Source of the DNA: Homarus americanus | Lineage: Eukaryota; Arthropoda; Malacostraca; Decapoda; Nephropidae | Reading direction: 5' to 3' | NCBI RefSeq assembly: GCF_018991925.1 | Contig: NW_024732238.1 | Location: forward strand, 8,326,642 to 8,390,641 | DNA length: 64,000 nucleotides | In this document: positions 24,104 through 36,149 of the stretch, piece after piece | Layout of the letters: every line of letters starts with the position of its first letter | Position numbering within the stretch: position 1 is the first letter of the stretch | Position numbers and translations under genes: made by a program | The notes under the pieces: model-generated | Database searches by the model: none | The model's input: the letters and a program-made list of their open reading frames with translations, nothing else | What the model was told of the DNA's origin: nothing

Positions 24104-24392
24104 CAGCTACTCCCCGACTTATGACTACCTGGACATATGACCGCCTCAGTCGTACCAAAATTTTGTCAAATTATGTATTTTCGAGTCCCGACGTTAGTGA
24201 TTGCGCTGTGTACTGACAAAATTATCGTTTCTAATTCACTTTAAAATGGCTGGCAAGCTTAAAGGTGAGAGTTTTGTGGTGCTGAGAAGAAAAAGAGACA
24301 CCCATTTTAGATTTTCTATGTATTATTTAAGCACTTTCGACTTACAACCTGGATTTGGGTCCTTAACCCCATCGTAAGTAGAGGAGCAGCTG
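24104..24392. mobile_element. Tigger family E MITE, copy E2
   Basis: CAGCTACTCCCCGACTTATG opens and GTAAGTAGAGGAGCAGCTG closes it, with TA flanks. The interior GACAAAATTATCGTTTCTAA ... ATGGCTGGCAAGCTTAAAGG resembles the 5' part and start codon region of E4. Confidence 0.85.
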
Positions 24393-25081
24393 TATGTAAT
24401 TCGACTTGAGAATAAAAGGATACATTGTATCTATGGTGACATCTCACTTTCTTCTCTCCCTCCTCCCTCCCACAACATACAGTAAATTGCGGCGTATAGG
24501 TCAACATTTTAAGCTTGACAAAATCTCTCCAAAACCAGGGGTCGACTTATACGCTGAGTATAAAATGTGAAGCTGTACCACATAGTAGAAAGCAAGTGGA
24601 ACAGCCTGCCTAACACTCACTGTGCATCACTTAGCGTAACTCCCGTGGCCTGCAGCTAATATTTCCTACTGAAATTCATGTTTGATAAACTTATTTAACA
24701 TAGAGATTATAATAAAATAGTAAATGACAGTACTGTATAATTAAATGAACACAACACCACACGCCATTTTCAACAGCTGATGGACAGTAAACAATCGATC
24801 AGAATGCCACTAAACCCAGGCGGCCAGCCAGACAACTACATGGTACTACGGTATGGATGCCATCTGCGCAATTTTATGATAGCGCTATAGATTGTGAGTT
24901 CACATACACTACAGGGGTAATGACAGTTTAATGATACATAATGGCAGTTTATTGAATATACACACAATGACACCGTAATTAAAACCTTAACTCTAAGATA
25001 AAAAGTTAAAACTTTAACTTCAAGATTAATTTTACTTCAAAGTTATATCTTATTGACAATAAGAGCATGTATGAATACATT
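24393..25081. other. 3' flank of the POGK-like gene
   Basis: It contains GCGGCGTATAGGTCAACATT at 24490 and AGGGGTCGACTTATACGCTG near 24538, terminal-type motifs that I associate with the adjacent pogo element. No other gene is seen. Confidence 0.4.
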
Positions 25082-26326
25082 TTAAAATCCTTCAAAGTCT
25101 GCTGGCTGTTCAATGTCTAACATAAAGAGGTCTGCATACGGGTCCGAATCACTGGAGCTTCCGACTTCGTCTTCATTATTTTTGCTGTCATCCTCCTCCT
25201 CGTCACTGTCTCGCCACAACAAATCATCTTCTTCCCCATCCATTGCATTGGAAATCCCACATTTTTTTTTACGATTTTACGACAGTTTCTACACGAACGG
25301 CTTCCCAAGACTTTATTACAAATTCGCACAACACATCCAGTGGTGGAGCACGCATATTACCCCCCTTCGTGAATGACTTTTCTCCCTCAACCATCCATTT
25401 ATTCCACTCAGAACGAATATTGTCCTTAAATGGTTTATTTTGGCTTACATCAAGTGGTTGAAGCACAGACGTTAACCCCCCTAGTATTACTGCAGTTACA
25501 ATGTTGTTTTGTTGTAGATGCTTCTTGACCTTATCTGTTAAATGAGCTCTGAACATGTCCCAAACCAACAAGCTCCTTTCCTTGCGTAATCCACCAGGCC
25601 GCCTACTCCACATATAGTCAATCCATAAATGTACTCCAGCTTCATCCATCCACCTCTTCTCATAGACATGGACCGAAACACCTGTAGGGAACTCTATATT
25701 TGGCATTGTTTTTCTTTTAAATATAACCATTGGTTTTAATTTAGTTCCATCTGCAAGGCAGGTTAATACGACAGTGAACTTCATCTTTTCGTGACCTGCA
25801 CTTTTTATCAAAACAGTTATTTTGCCTTTGGTGTCAACAGTTTTATTACTAAAGCATATAAAAAACCGAGGTGTTTCATCCATATTACCAATCTGACACT
25901 GTGGGTAGTTGTGTTCCTTCCTCAGTCCAATGACACATCTATGGAAATTTATAATTTTGTCTTCGAGGTCAGCTGGGAGTTTCTGTGCAATTTTAGTTTT
26001 CTGCCGCAAAACAAAATTTTTCCTCCTCATGAAGCGACTACACCAGTTTGCAGATACTTTAAAATTTTTGCTTTCATCTGGGTGTGTTTTGACCAAACCT
26101 TCTAAATAATTTTCCAGTTCAGGCCAGTGACAGATGCCGGTCCTTACAGCACAATTTTTTTTAGGTATCTTCTTCAGGGAGGCTTCACTTTTCTTCCAAT
26201 CACACACCATCTTTTCATTTACTCCATAATTCCTCTCTGCAACACTGTTGTTTGAAGAGTTTGCAAACTCAACAACTTTCAGCTGAAACTTGTGTCATAT
26301 TTCATCCTTTTTGCTGGGGGAGCCAT
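25082..26326 (-). pseudogene. Pogo transposase, POGK-like, two frameshifts
   Basis: It starts MAPPAKRMKYDTSF at 26326. A one-base slip then leads to FQLKVVEFANSSNNSVAERN and YGVNEKMVCDWKKSEASLKK (psq helix-turn-helix). Next come the second DNA-binding domain (VSANWCSRFMRRKNFVLRQ) and the DDE core with NMDETPRFFICF, LVWDMFRAHLTDKVKKHLQ and TSVLQPLDVSQNKPFKDN; all three Asp are present. A second slip at about 25268, in a run of T, separates VETVVKS from the acidic tail (GSSSDSDPYADLFMLDIEQP) ending at 25082. The central 313 codons are still open, so the lesion load is light. It lies in intron 1 of the sulfatase gene in the same orientation. Confidence 0.9.
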
Positions 26327-26532
26327 GGGGATGAGATATTTTCAACTGTTGTTAGGTTGGTGTGTGGGTAATGAGTGGATGCCAGCAAGAGCATAAAGCC
26401 ACAATGGTTTAGTAAATTGCCATGTAGGGTTGGTCAGTGTATGATGATGCAATCTCTCAAAAATTGGTTTTAATGCCTGAAAAGGAGAGATTTTCCCTTG
26501 AATTTCTCAGAATGAGAAAAAAAATCCTAGTA

Positions 26533-27400
26533 CAGTGGTCCCTCGGTTAACGAACACAATTCGTTCCAGAAGGTTGTTCGTTAACCGAAAATTTTGTTAA
26601 CCGAAACCATTGTTTCAATGGGATTTTGGGTAAATGGTTCCAGCTCACTGAAAATTACATACAAAGTAAAAAAAAAAAAAATGCAGTAAAGAACACTTAC
26701 TTTGAGGTGTGTATATAGAAGGCTCCTGGTTGATGATGATGATGATGATGATGGGAATTAGAAGTGAAGGTGGAGGAGAAGGGAGAAGAGAAGGAAGTGG
26801 GGGTGGAAGAGAAATCACCCCATGCTTGATGCCGTCATTTCACCCATAAAATTTTAAGTTCACTTGGTATAATTCAAGGTTATTTTCTTTAAATAAACAC
26901 TGCACTGCACTGCACTATATATTGTCAATATGTTAAATAAATTTCAGAATGACCCATAATTGTACTGTAAAAACGTAAAAATAGTTTATGTTCAAGAGAG
27001 CCACAAGCAAGATGTTACCTCCACTGACCAGAGATACAAACTGACGCCTTGGTGGGCGAGTCAAGTGGCTGATTGGCGCACCAAATACTAGTTTCCTGTA
27101 CTCCAATTATGTTCAGTAAGTGTTAAAATCACAAAAAAATTCAATATAAAACTTGGAAAATTATTGAATAGTAAAACCTTGCTATTTACTCAATGGGAAC
27201 GAATTTAAGCCCTAGAACCGATTACTGCATTGGCGGACTAATATTCCAGCTGGTGAGCAAGCGAAAACATGTCGACATGATTTCGTAAGAATTTAGTTAA
27301 CCAAATTTTTTTTCGGTAACCGAATTGAAGATTCTTATGGAAGGTAATTCGTTAACTGAAATTTCGTTAACCGAGGCATTCGTCAACCGAGGGATCACTA
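26533..27400. mobile_element. Tigger family A MITE, copy A7
   Basis: From CAGTGGTCCCTCGGTTAACG to CAACCGAGGGATCACTA, flanked by TA. It has family landmarks (GGAGCCTTCTAT-type motif, ATCGGTTCTAGGGCTTAAAT reversed). Non-coding. Confidence 0.88.
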
Positions 27401-27426
27401 TAATGGAGAGTTCTGGGAAGTGAATA

Positions 27427-28777
27427 CAGTGAACCCTCGGAGATCCGGACTAAAAGGGAGGACCACCTGTCCAAAAAGCCGATTGTCCGAATCTTCCAAC
27501 AAATGTACAAAATGTATAAAAATGATAAATAATTATATAAAAAAACACCAAAAATACAGTACATATTATCCTGACTACTGGGGTTAGTTATACAGACTTT
27601 TTCCTGAGAAAAAGTCATAATTTTGAGCAACATTACTGTACTTATTTGTGCTCAATGTACAACATTAAAGATTTTAAAAATTTATCTTTTTTGCAAAATA
27701 TGTAATGTCTATACAGTGACCCCTCCGTTAACGAACTCAATCCGTTCCAGAAGGTCGTTCGTTAACCGAAAAGTTCGTTAACCGAAACCATTGTTTCAAT
27801 GGGTTTTTGGGTAATTGGTTCCAGCTCACCGAAAATTTCCTAAATTCAACAAAAATGGTCGAAAAGTTCACTTACTTTGAGGTGTCTATGTAGAAGGCTC
27901 CTGGATGATGATGATGATGATGATGGGATTTAGAATGGGGGTGGAGGAGAAGGTTAGAAGAGAAGGCATTGGGGTGGAAGAGAAGTCACCCCATGGCGCC
28001 ATTTCACCCATAAAATTTTAGCTCTCTTGGTGTAATTCAAGGTTATTTTCTTTAAATCAACACTGCACTGCATTATATATTGTCAATATGTAAAATATAT
28101 TTCAAAATGACCAATAATTTGCTTGGAAACACAGAAAAAAAGCATTTAGTTGAAGAGAGTCTCAAGCAAGATGTTACCTCCAGTGAAAACAGAGAGAGAC
28201 TAACTCCTGTTTGCTGTGTTAAGAGGCTGGATGCCGCGCATTAAACTAGTCACTTTACCTTCAATTATGTTCAATAATTGTTAAAATGACTAAAAAATTG
28301 AATATTAAACTTTTAAAGTTATTGAATAGTATAAACTTCTTGATATTTACTAAAATAGTAAGGAATTTAAGCCCTAGAACCGATTAATGTATTGGCGGAC
28401 TGATACTAAAGCTGGTTGCCCGGTCAGTGCAAGCGAAAACATGTTGAGGTCGGTTCGTAAGAACTTCGTTAACCGAATTTTTTTTCGTTAACCAAATTTT
28501 TTTTCGTTAACCAAATTTTTTTTCATTAACCGAATTGAAGATCCTTATGGAAGGCAGTTCGTTAATCGAAATTACGTTAACCGAGGTGTTCGTTAAACGA
28601 GGGATCACTGTACTCAAATTATTTGCTACCTTGCAAGGATTCCATCAATGCAAATTATATTCTTCTAATTTTAATCTGTGACATTTTATTAGATAAAAAC
28701 TTTAAGCCTAAAACTACCTTCACCCTGTTTTGGGAATGCTTCGGATTTAGCGGGTCCGGATCTTGAAGGGCCAACTG
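27427..28777. mobile_element. Tigger-type MITE I1
   Basis: Ends CAGTGAACCCTCGGAGATCC and, inverted, CAGTTGGCCCTTCAAGATCC (28777 side), flanked by TA. A palindromic-unit segment like those of G1 lies inside, split by copy A8 (27714-28610). Confidence 0.75.
27714..28610. mobile_element. Tigger family A MITE, copy A8
   Basis: CAGTGACCCCTCCGTTAACG to AAACGAGGGATCACTG, TA flanks. Near its right side the motif TTTTTTTTCGTTAACCAAAT is repeated three times, a local expansion. It is inserted inside I1. Confidence 0.9.
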
Positions 28778-29804
28778 TACTGTATTCTGATTAATGGGGA
28801 GGTTACCTATAGGCTCATTACCGATAAGTCAGTAAATTTGATTACTTAGCAAGGTTTCAGCCCCATATGTGCAGAGTTATTGGGGTTTTACTGCACAGTA
28901 ATTGAATGGCATGAAATCCACAACCAAGGTCACATACATCCATCAACATCAACGTTTCATTTTGTGAAGGCATCATAAGCACACTGGATGCCAGCCAATC
29001 CATGTTTCTTAAAAGCAGAATTAAATCTTTTAGGGAAAGTGACCATCCTATGCCTATAAGAAATTTTCATAGACTGGTTAAGTCTAAAACTACCAATCTC
29101 AAGAACAGATGCCCGATTCCACAACAAGAAATCAACTTGTTTATTAGCCTTTCACACTGCCTACATAAAAGATCCTGTGCAAAAGGATAGAAATAAGTTT
29201 GCCTTACATGGCATTAACTTCCTCATACAAGAGGCATGCCAACCTTTCCTTTGTTCTCCATTGGAAACCTAACCACTTAAAATTCTGAATAATAGAAAGT
29301 CTAACCTTTTCCCTATCACCAAGAAATTTGAGTATCAGCACCTCACTTCACCATCCAATGACCTAAGAATCATTTAGTTGTCTAGAAAGACAAAGCAAAA
29401 AACACCTTTCCTTGAATCATATCCAATATTACCCCTGATATTTTTGTGAAGATCCTCTGAAGTATCTTCAACCCCCAAAAAAACAATCTAGTATACATCC
29501 AGTCTGTAGATGTCTGCTCTCACTGGCATATGGCAAGGAAATGAATCAAAGATGGTAAACAAACAAGATGGTGAACCTGTAACCTTTGGTGTGTAGTGAG
29601 CTGACTGGTTAAACATGACCCTATAAAACCTCCTGTCTCTACAGAACAACTGTTTCACCTGATCTCCCAATTTTGAACCAATAATTAGCGTCAAGATAAA
29701 GTATCACTTTGGGTTGTATAAAAGAGGATTGTCTATGGGCATAGAACGGCCCAACCGTTGAGAAATGCCTCCTCATGGTTCCTCACTACTATTATTGTAT
29801 TGTA
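28778..29804. other. Unassigned stretch
   Basis: No protein family is recognised on either strand; short frames at 29002-29190 and 29488-29694 have no supporting features. Confidence 0.3.
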
Positions 29805-30483
29805 CAGTAATCCCGTGTTTTTCTCGGGAATTACGTTACTGAAACCCCCGCGAAAAGCCAAAACCGCGAATACTCTTTCAGGAATCACTGTATCTGACCA
29901 CCAAACAGCTCAGGTAGGTCATGCACTTAACCACGCCATGCTCTCCACTCACGGCCCAGTGGTCACACTGATCACTGATGCACTGTACCGGCATTTACTA
30001 ACATCATTATTTGAAACTAATCATATTGTAGTATAATAATGGAAAAATGTAAACACAGTTACAGTATATACAAAAAATTTTTATTTACAAGTAAATAAAT
30101 TTTTTTTATTTCGCTGAGGTCGGCAACACCTGCATTGCCGACCTCTCCCTGCTGTTCCGGCGTCTGCCCACCCTCATGCAGTCACAGTAGCGTTCACAGT
30201 ACGGTAGGCACGTGTGGACTGAGGCTTCTCGGAGCAGCGGGTGTCTGAAGCGGGAAAGGGTGGCGTCTCTTTGCCGCACCGCACAGGGGAATATCGAAAA
30301 TGGCACAAAATTTTTATTTTTGTTTTTAAAGGATATTTTATACAGTACATGTATATACAGTATAATCTGGGTTTAAGAGGATATTTTTTACGAGGACGAC
30401 CATTTACGCGGCACCTGTCTAGAAGCGATAATTATTATTTAAGCGGTAAATGCCATCATATACGCGGCAAGCGGTGGGGCAAG

Positions 30484-30600
30484 GTGCTGACGTCACCGCT
30501 GACGTCAGACTCGCGCCGGTGACGTCGCGGACTGTGATTGAGCCACCTATCCTTACCACCCACGCATCCCCTCCGCCACGCGCTGTGATTGGTCTAGTAA
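30484..30600 (+). promoter_or_regulatory. Promoter-like region of family B with CRE and CCAAT motifs
   Basis: Three TGACGTCA-type sites (CTGACGTCACC, CTGACGTCAGA, GTGACGTCGCG) lie close together, followed by two TGTGATTG(G/A) inverted CCAAT-like boxes. The same arrangement precedes the transposases at 37130 and 49484. Assignment as promoter is inference from motif conservation. Confidence 0.5.
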
Positions 30601-30710
30601 TCCTTGCGACCCCGGCCACCCACGACCTCCACCACCGCCGCGCCAGTCTCACTGTCCCCGCGTATATTCACTCGTGCCCAGGAACCGGTTTTGTTTTTTC
30701 TTTCAACACA

Positions 30711-32578
30711 ATGGCTTCCACTGGACCCACACCACCCCCGAGAAGCCCTGAACTACCTGGCCCAAGCCGCCCCAAGCCCAAGAAAGTGCGACGCGCCTTA
30801 AGCTATGAGGTAAAGTACAAGATTGTCCAGGAGTTAGAAAAAGGCACGAGACAGGTGGATCTGGCCAGACAATATGGACTGAATGAATCGACGATCCGCA
30901 CTATCAAGAAGGATGCCGGCAAAATCAATGAACACATGAACATTACCAAGTCTGTACGTGCCTCGCTGGTGAAATATTACCACAATAAGGTGCTGCTGAA
31001 GAGCGATAGTTTGTTGGTAAGCTAAATTATTCATCAGTCAAGAAGGAACATGGCGGCCGACACTTGGGCACTGCAGGACTAAGCCCGGGAACTCTATGCA
31101 GCAGTAGCAAGAAAAATGGGAGTTGCAGAGCCCAAGCCCTTCAGTGCTTCCGCTGGGTGGCTGCAAGGTTTTAAACGATACAACAAGATCACGAATATTG
31201 AGATAGTTGGAGAAGGAGCAAGTGCCGCCGGGCTGCCGCCATGAATTTTCCCCCATTTTTACGGGAAATTATGGAGGAAGGCCAGTACACCGACGACCAA
31301 GTGTTCAATATGGATAAATCAGGGTTGTACTGGAAGAAATTGCCATCCAAGACCTTCGTAGTCAAGTCTACTAGCAAGTGTTGGGGATGCAAAATGCAGG
31401 AGTGCATCACCGTACTGTTCACCACCAATGCCTCTGGCACTGCGAAGCTGAAGTTGTCTATGATCCACAAAGCCCGCAAGCTGCATGCCTATAAGAATAT
31501 GGACATGAGCAAGTTAAATGTCCACTGGCTAACCTCAAGGAAGGCATGGATGTTCTCTGGTCTGTCCCTCTCCTGGTTTGACAACTGTCTCGTTCCTGAT
31601 ATCAAGAAATTCTGCGAGGAAAATAATGTGCCACTCAACATTTTGTTGCTCCTCGACAACGCACCAGGACACTCACCCCTTTTGCTGGATCGTCACCACA
31701 ACATAAGAGTGGTCTTCCTTCCCGCCAACACTACATCGATAATCCAGCCCATGGATCAGGAGTTGATTTGCAACGTGAAGGCTGCTTTCTCTGCCAAGAA
31801 GTTTTGGCTCCTGAACGACTTTACCAACACCAAGGATGAACTGCAGAACCTAGAGAGTGGCACCGATAGCGAGAGCGAGGACGAGGAACACGAACAAGAT
31901 TTGGCGGACCATGAAGTGCGAGTCAAGCAGTTCTGAAGGCTATTTAACGTGAAGAAGGCTGTTGATTTCTTGGTGGAGGCTTGGGGGCAGTTATCTGTGG
32001 CAACGATTCGGCACGCGTGGCGTCATGTGTTGGAGGGTATCCCAGGTGGGAGGCAGAGGCAAGCGGTGGCTGGCGAGGCTCAGTCTGTTGCTGTGGCATT
32101 AGAGAATGCAAGAGAGGCTGCACAAGGTGTTGGAGCTGCAGGCTTCTCCGAGACCACCAACGACGACATCCTGGAGGTAATCAGGCAACCTGAGATGACT
32201 GCAGACGAGATGTTGTTAGATGATGACATCAGTGAGCAGCGAGGTGTTACAGAACAACAAGAGCAGAAACGAACACATGCTGATGTGAAGAAAGTCATCG
32301 AGTTAGCCGAGAGAATGAAGCTCATTCTTGCCAAAGACCCAGTGAATCATCGCTACGAAGTGTCTAATAACCATCTGTTGAAATACCAGGAGCCCTATGT
32401 TCAGCTGTATCATGACCACATCAATGCTAGCTGTCAACAAAACATCACCGAGTTCTTCACCAACCAAACACTATAGCCAGCCCAAGTCAGTGATAGTGAG
32501 GATGTGGACTTCGAGGGAGTTTGACGAGGAGGCCCTGCAAGCCTCTGTGGTGGATAGGTTGACAGGTGAGGGCCAATA
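30711..32578 (+). pseudogene. Tigger family B transposase pseudogene
   Basis: MASTGPTPPPRSPELPGPSR leads into the psq helix-turn-helix (LSYEVKYKIVQELEKGTRQV, YGLNESTIRTIKKDAG), a CENP-B-type domain, and a DDD core with FNMDKSGLYWKKLPSK, LLLLDNAPGHSPLLLD and SIIQPMDQELICNVKAAF. Lesions relative to the sister copy at 37130: stops near 31023 and 31082, frameshift(s) before 31241, TGA for Trp at 31934-31936, and TAG near 32474. The residue after the first Asp is Lys in place of Glu. Dead copy, about 620 codons originally. Confidence 0.9.
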
Positions 32579-32684
32579 ATCTGCCCCTCTGCCTCGGAAC
32601 CAACCCCCCATCCCCGTGTGCCCAGATGTCTCTTCTACTAACGTAAGTGTTAAAAAACCTAATATTATTGATATTTCTCTTATA

Positions 32685-33860
32685 CAGTATAGTTTCGATT
32701 TACGAGGACTTCGTTTACGCGTTTGGTCATTTACGCGGCACCTTGCCAGACCGACCATTTTTATTTACGTGGTATTTTCCATCATTTACGCAGGACGCGG
32801 TGCGGGCAGGGTGTGCACAAGGTCACCCAGTCAACAAAACATTACCGAGTTCTTCACCCACCACCCACTACAGCCAGTCCAAGTCAGTGATAGTGATAGG
32901 GAGGATATGGACTTTGAGGGGTTTGACAAAGAGGCCCTGCAAGCCTCTGTGGTGGATAGTGATACAGGTGCTACAAGTGATACAGGTGAAGGCCAATAAT
33001 CTACCCTCTGCCTCAGAACCAACCCCCCATCCCTGTGTACCCAGCCATCTCTTCTACTAACGTAAGTGTTAAAAAACCTAATATTATTGATATTTCTCTT
33101 AAATATTAATTGTGTGTGCATACCATCATAAAATTAAGATGTTATTTTTACTACAACGTACGTATTGTGTCTGGTGAAGTATAATTTGTTTATTTAATTG
33201 AGATTTTTGTTTTTAGCTCATAAAATTCATAGAAATTACCCGGCCAGAATATAATTTACAGTGCTGGAATTCTTATAAGATATAGTGATTAATTTGAATA
33301 TAAATAAGCTAAAATTTGCATTCGACATACAAATTTTAGATCTAATTTAAGAATTTTATTAGAGAGCAAAAATTTTACCTTTTGTGCAAAATAGATGACG
33401 TTTATATTCAAATTATTCGCTGTCTTGCAAGGAACCTAGCAATGTAAATTATATTCTCCTAACTTTAGTTTGAGGTATTATTTATTACTAAACCTGTAAG
33501 CCAAGTCCTTTTCCCCAAACATTTCTCAGGAAGGTGGGGGGTAGGTGAGGGGTAGGGAGGAAGGGAGGGAAGGAGGGAGGGAGCCAGCAGCATGGGAAGA
33601 GGGGGAGTTGAGTCCATTATTTGAACGGACATTAACCGGCGACTGTATTTCTCTTAAATATTAATTGTGTGTGCATACCATCATAAAATTAAGATGTTAG
33701 TTTTACTACAACATACATATTGTCAGAAAAAGTGTAGTTTGGGGGTCGGCCCAGTCTCTATTTCAATTAATCCCATATGCTCTGTTATTTCGTTTACGCG
33801 TTTCTTGGTTTACGCGGACCTCCACGGGTTCAATTGACCGCGTAAATCGAGACTATACTG
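32685..33860. mobile_element. Internal-deletion family B MITE inserted in family B
   Basis: CAGTATAGTTTCGATTTACG and the inverse CGTAAATCGAGACTATACTG are its ends, with TA flanks inside the 3' region of the larger B copy. It keeps the last 50-60 codons of the transposase (VSDSDREDMDFEGFDKEAL) and the 3' region, with a palindromic unit embedded at about 33180-33645 that ends CGGACATTAACCGGCGACTG. Confidence 0.8.
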
Positions 33861-34224
33861 TATATTGATTGTGTGTGCATACCATCATAAAATTAAGATG
33901 TTATTTTTACTACAATGTACGTATTGTGTTTGCAATAGCCAAAAAAGGGTAGTCTGGCGGTCGGTCCAGTCTCTATTTCAATTAATCCCATAGGTTCTGT
34001 TATTTTATTTATGCGTTTCGTTTTATACACGAACCTCCATGGGTTTAATTAACTGCGTAAAGCCAGACTATACTGTATATAATTTTTTAGTAAAAAACCG
34101 CGAATGGTCAAAACAGTGATAAAAAAAAACCCGCAAAAAACACGGGATTACTATACAGTACTACAAACACTTCTCTTGGGACTCCATCTTTAACAACCAA
34201 AACATAAGAAATTACAGTAAAGTA

Positions 34225-35080
34225 CAGTGATCCCTCGGTTAACGAACACCTCGGTTAACAAAATTTCGGTTAACGAATTACCTTCCATAAGAATCTTCAA
34301 TTCGGTTAACGAAAAAAATTCGGTTAACGAATTCCTTACAAATTCTTAATATGTTTTCGCTTGCTCACCAGCTGGAATTTTAGTCCGCCAATACAGTAAT
34401 CGGTTCTAGGGCATAAATTCGTTCCCATTTGAGTAAATATCAAGAAGGTTGTACTATTCAATAATTTTAATAGTTTTATATTAAAATTTTTAGTCATTTT
34501 AACAATTACTGAACATAATTGAAGTACAGGGAACTAGTTTTTAGCGCGCCAAACAGCCACTTGACTCACCCAGAATGGCGTCAGTTTGTGTCTCTGCTCA
34601 GTGGAGGTAACATCTTGCTTGAGACTCTCTTGAACATAAACTATTTTTACATTTTTACAGTACAATTATTGGTCAGTCTGAAATTTATTTTACATATTGA
34701 CAATATATAGAGCAGTGCAGTGTTGATTTAAAGAAAATAATCATGAATTACACCTAGTGAACTTAAAATTTTATGGGTGAAATGGCAGCATGAAGCATGG
34801 GGTAATTTGTCTTCCACCCCCACTTCCTTCTCTTCTCCCTTCTCCTCCACCCCCCACTTCTAATTCCCATCATCATCATCATCATCAACCAGGAGCCTTC
34901 TACATGCACACCTCAACGTAAGTGTACTTTACTGCATTTATTTTTAGTTTGTATGTAATTTTCGGTGAGCTGGAACCAATTACCTAAAATCCCACTGAAA
35001 CAATGGCTTCATTTTACAAAATTTTCGGTTAACGAACGACCTTCTGGAATGAATTGTGTTCGTTAACCGAGGGACCACTG
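34225..35080. mobile_element. Tigger family A MITE, copy A9, next to a host splice site
   Basis: CAGTGATCCCTCGGTTAACG to AACCGAGGGACCACTG, TA flanks. Its right end stands 28 bp from the exon at 35109-35219, inside intron 1 of the sulfatase gene. Confidence 0.9.
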
Positions 35081-35108
35081 TACCCAGTAATTGAGCAATG
35101 AAACTTAC

Positions 35109-35219
35109 CAGCTTAGTTGGTACAAGACCATCATGTGTGTGGTATGGGGAAGACCAATAAATCACAGACACAAACAGAGCAAATCCCAGGAACAAGTATA
35201 ACTTCTGTTGGCCCTCCAT
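35109..35219 (-). CDS. GNS: First coding exon of the sulfatase gene, signal sequence
   Basis: The minus-strand ATG at 35219 has a strong context (GGGACATGG). It encodes MEGQQKLYLFLGFALFVSVI and YWSSPYHTHDGLVPTKL, 37 codons, and stops at the donor CTG/GTAAGTTT. The hydrophobic stretch LYLFLGFALFVSVIYW is a signal peptide or signal anchor, as expected for a lysosomal sulfatase. It ends in phase 0, matching the phase-0 start of the exon at 22053-22207. An in-frame upstream ATG at 35249 (MCSTPHYLRD) has a weak context. An acceptor-like TTTTACAAATTCCAG just above 35270 suggests a possible upstream untranslated exon. Joining the two exons is inference from phase, strand and protein logic. Confidence 0.7.
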
Positions 35220-35270
35220 GTCCCTCAGATAGTGAGGTGTTGAACACATCTAATCAGGTCACGTTCTTTC

Positions 35271-35692
35271 CTGGAATTTGTAAAAGATGTTGTATGACTC
35301 TCAAAATATTACTATGTACATGTTAAGTAAATAAAGACACTCATACACAGTACAGCTATTCTTCTATTTCCTAAATCTCGTTATTCAAAATTTCATGTTA
35401 ACAAAATACACAAATTAAGGACTTTTTTCCTGTACAGTATATGCAAACAATTTTCATATCTACAAATTCTTATGCACATACCCAGTGTACAGCTGCACTG
35501 ATGACTATTTAGTGTACACACAGTAATATTTTACCCTCCAGCATATTTAATTAAAAACAATTAACATGTTACTGTACATAAATTACAATTTTGATACAAA
35601 CCCACCAGACATTAAATTATTCAAATATGTATCCTGTATCTACACTCTACTGGTAACACAAATGTTTTTTTGTCTTGGACACGTAGCATATG
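35271..35692. other. Region upstream of the sulfatase first coding exon
   Basis: It could hold the 5' UTR or an upstream intron. No clear TATA box or CpG-rich promoter is seen on the minus strand. Confidence 0.3.
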
Positions 35693-36004
35693 CAGCTCCG
35701 CCCCGACTTACAACGGGGCTAGGGACCCAAATCCAGGTCATAGGTCGAAATGGTAGTAAGTCGAAAATGCTTAAATAATATACATAGAAAATCTAAAATG
35801 GGTGTCTCTTTTTCTTCTCAGCACCACAAAACTCTCACTTTTAAGCTTGCCAGCCATTTTAAAGTGAATCACAAACAAAAAATTTATCTGTGTACCGACG
35901 TTGGGACTCGAAAATACGTAATTTGAAAATTTTTTGGTACGACTGAGGCAGGTCGTAAGTGCGAGTGGTCGTAAGTCGAGTAGGTCGTAAATCAGGAGGA
36001 GCTG
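35693..36004. mobile_element. Tigger family E MITE, copy E3
   Basis: CAGCTCCGCCCCGACTTACA to AGGAGCTG, with TA on the right. It is in the opposite sense to E2 (reverse of GGCTGGCAAGCTTAAAAGTG near 35845). No transposase. Confidence 0.82.
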
Positions 36005-36149
36005 TACATCTACAGTACCAGAGATTCAGTAAAGTACTGTCAGAAGCGTGGACAACTTCAGCAGACACCAGAAATGGAGGTCTTTGAAGTGTGATGTTAT
36101 AAGCAAATACAAAGAATAAGCTACACTGACAGGGAAACAAATGAAGAAG

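Larger units (their letters stand above)
30358..34075 (+). mobile_element. Tigger family B, transposase-bearing copy
   Basis: It begins CAGTATAATCTGGGTTTAAG and ends with the inverted TAAAGCCAGACTATACTG; TA flanks. It holds a CRE/CCAAT-type promoter region, a degenerate transposase and a 3' region into which a shorter family member (32685-33860) has inserted. Confidence 0.85.
29805..34153. mobile_element. Element K, host of the family B nest
   Basis: The left end CAGTAATCCCGTGTTTTTCT pairs with CACGGGATTACTA at 34141-34153. Just inside are matching CCGCGAATA / CCGCGAATGGTC motifs. Between them sits family B (30358-34075), leaving K itself only about 630 bp. K-coded protein is not seen. Confidence 0.6.
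22208..35108 (-). other. GNS: Intron 1 of the sulfatase gene
   Basis: This 12.9 kb intron is inferred from the donor at 35108 (CTG/GTAAGTTT on the minus strand) and the acceptor at 22208. It contains the Tigger copies A6-A9, E2, I1, the B/K nest and a POGK-like pseudogene. Copy A9 ends only 28 bp inside the 5' splice site. Confidence 0.65.
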
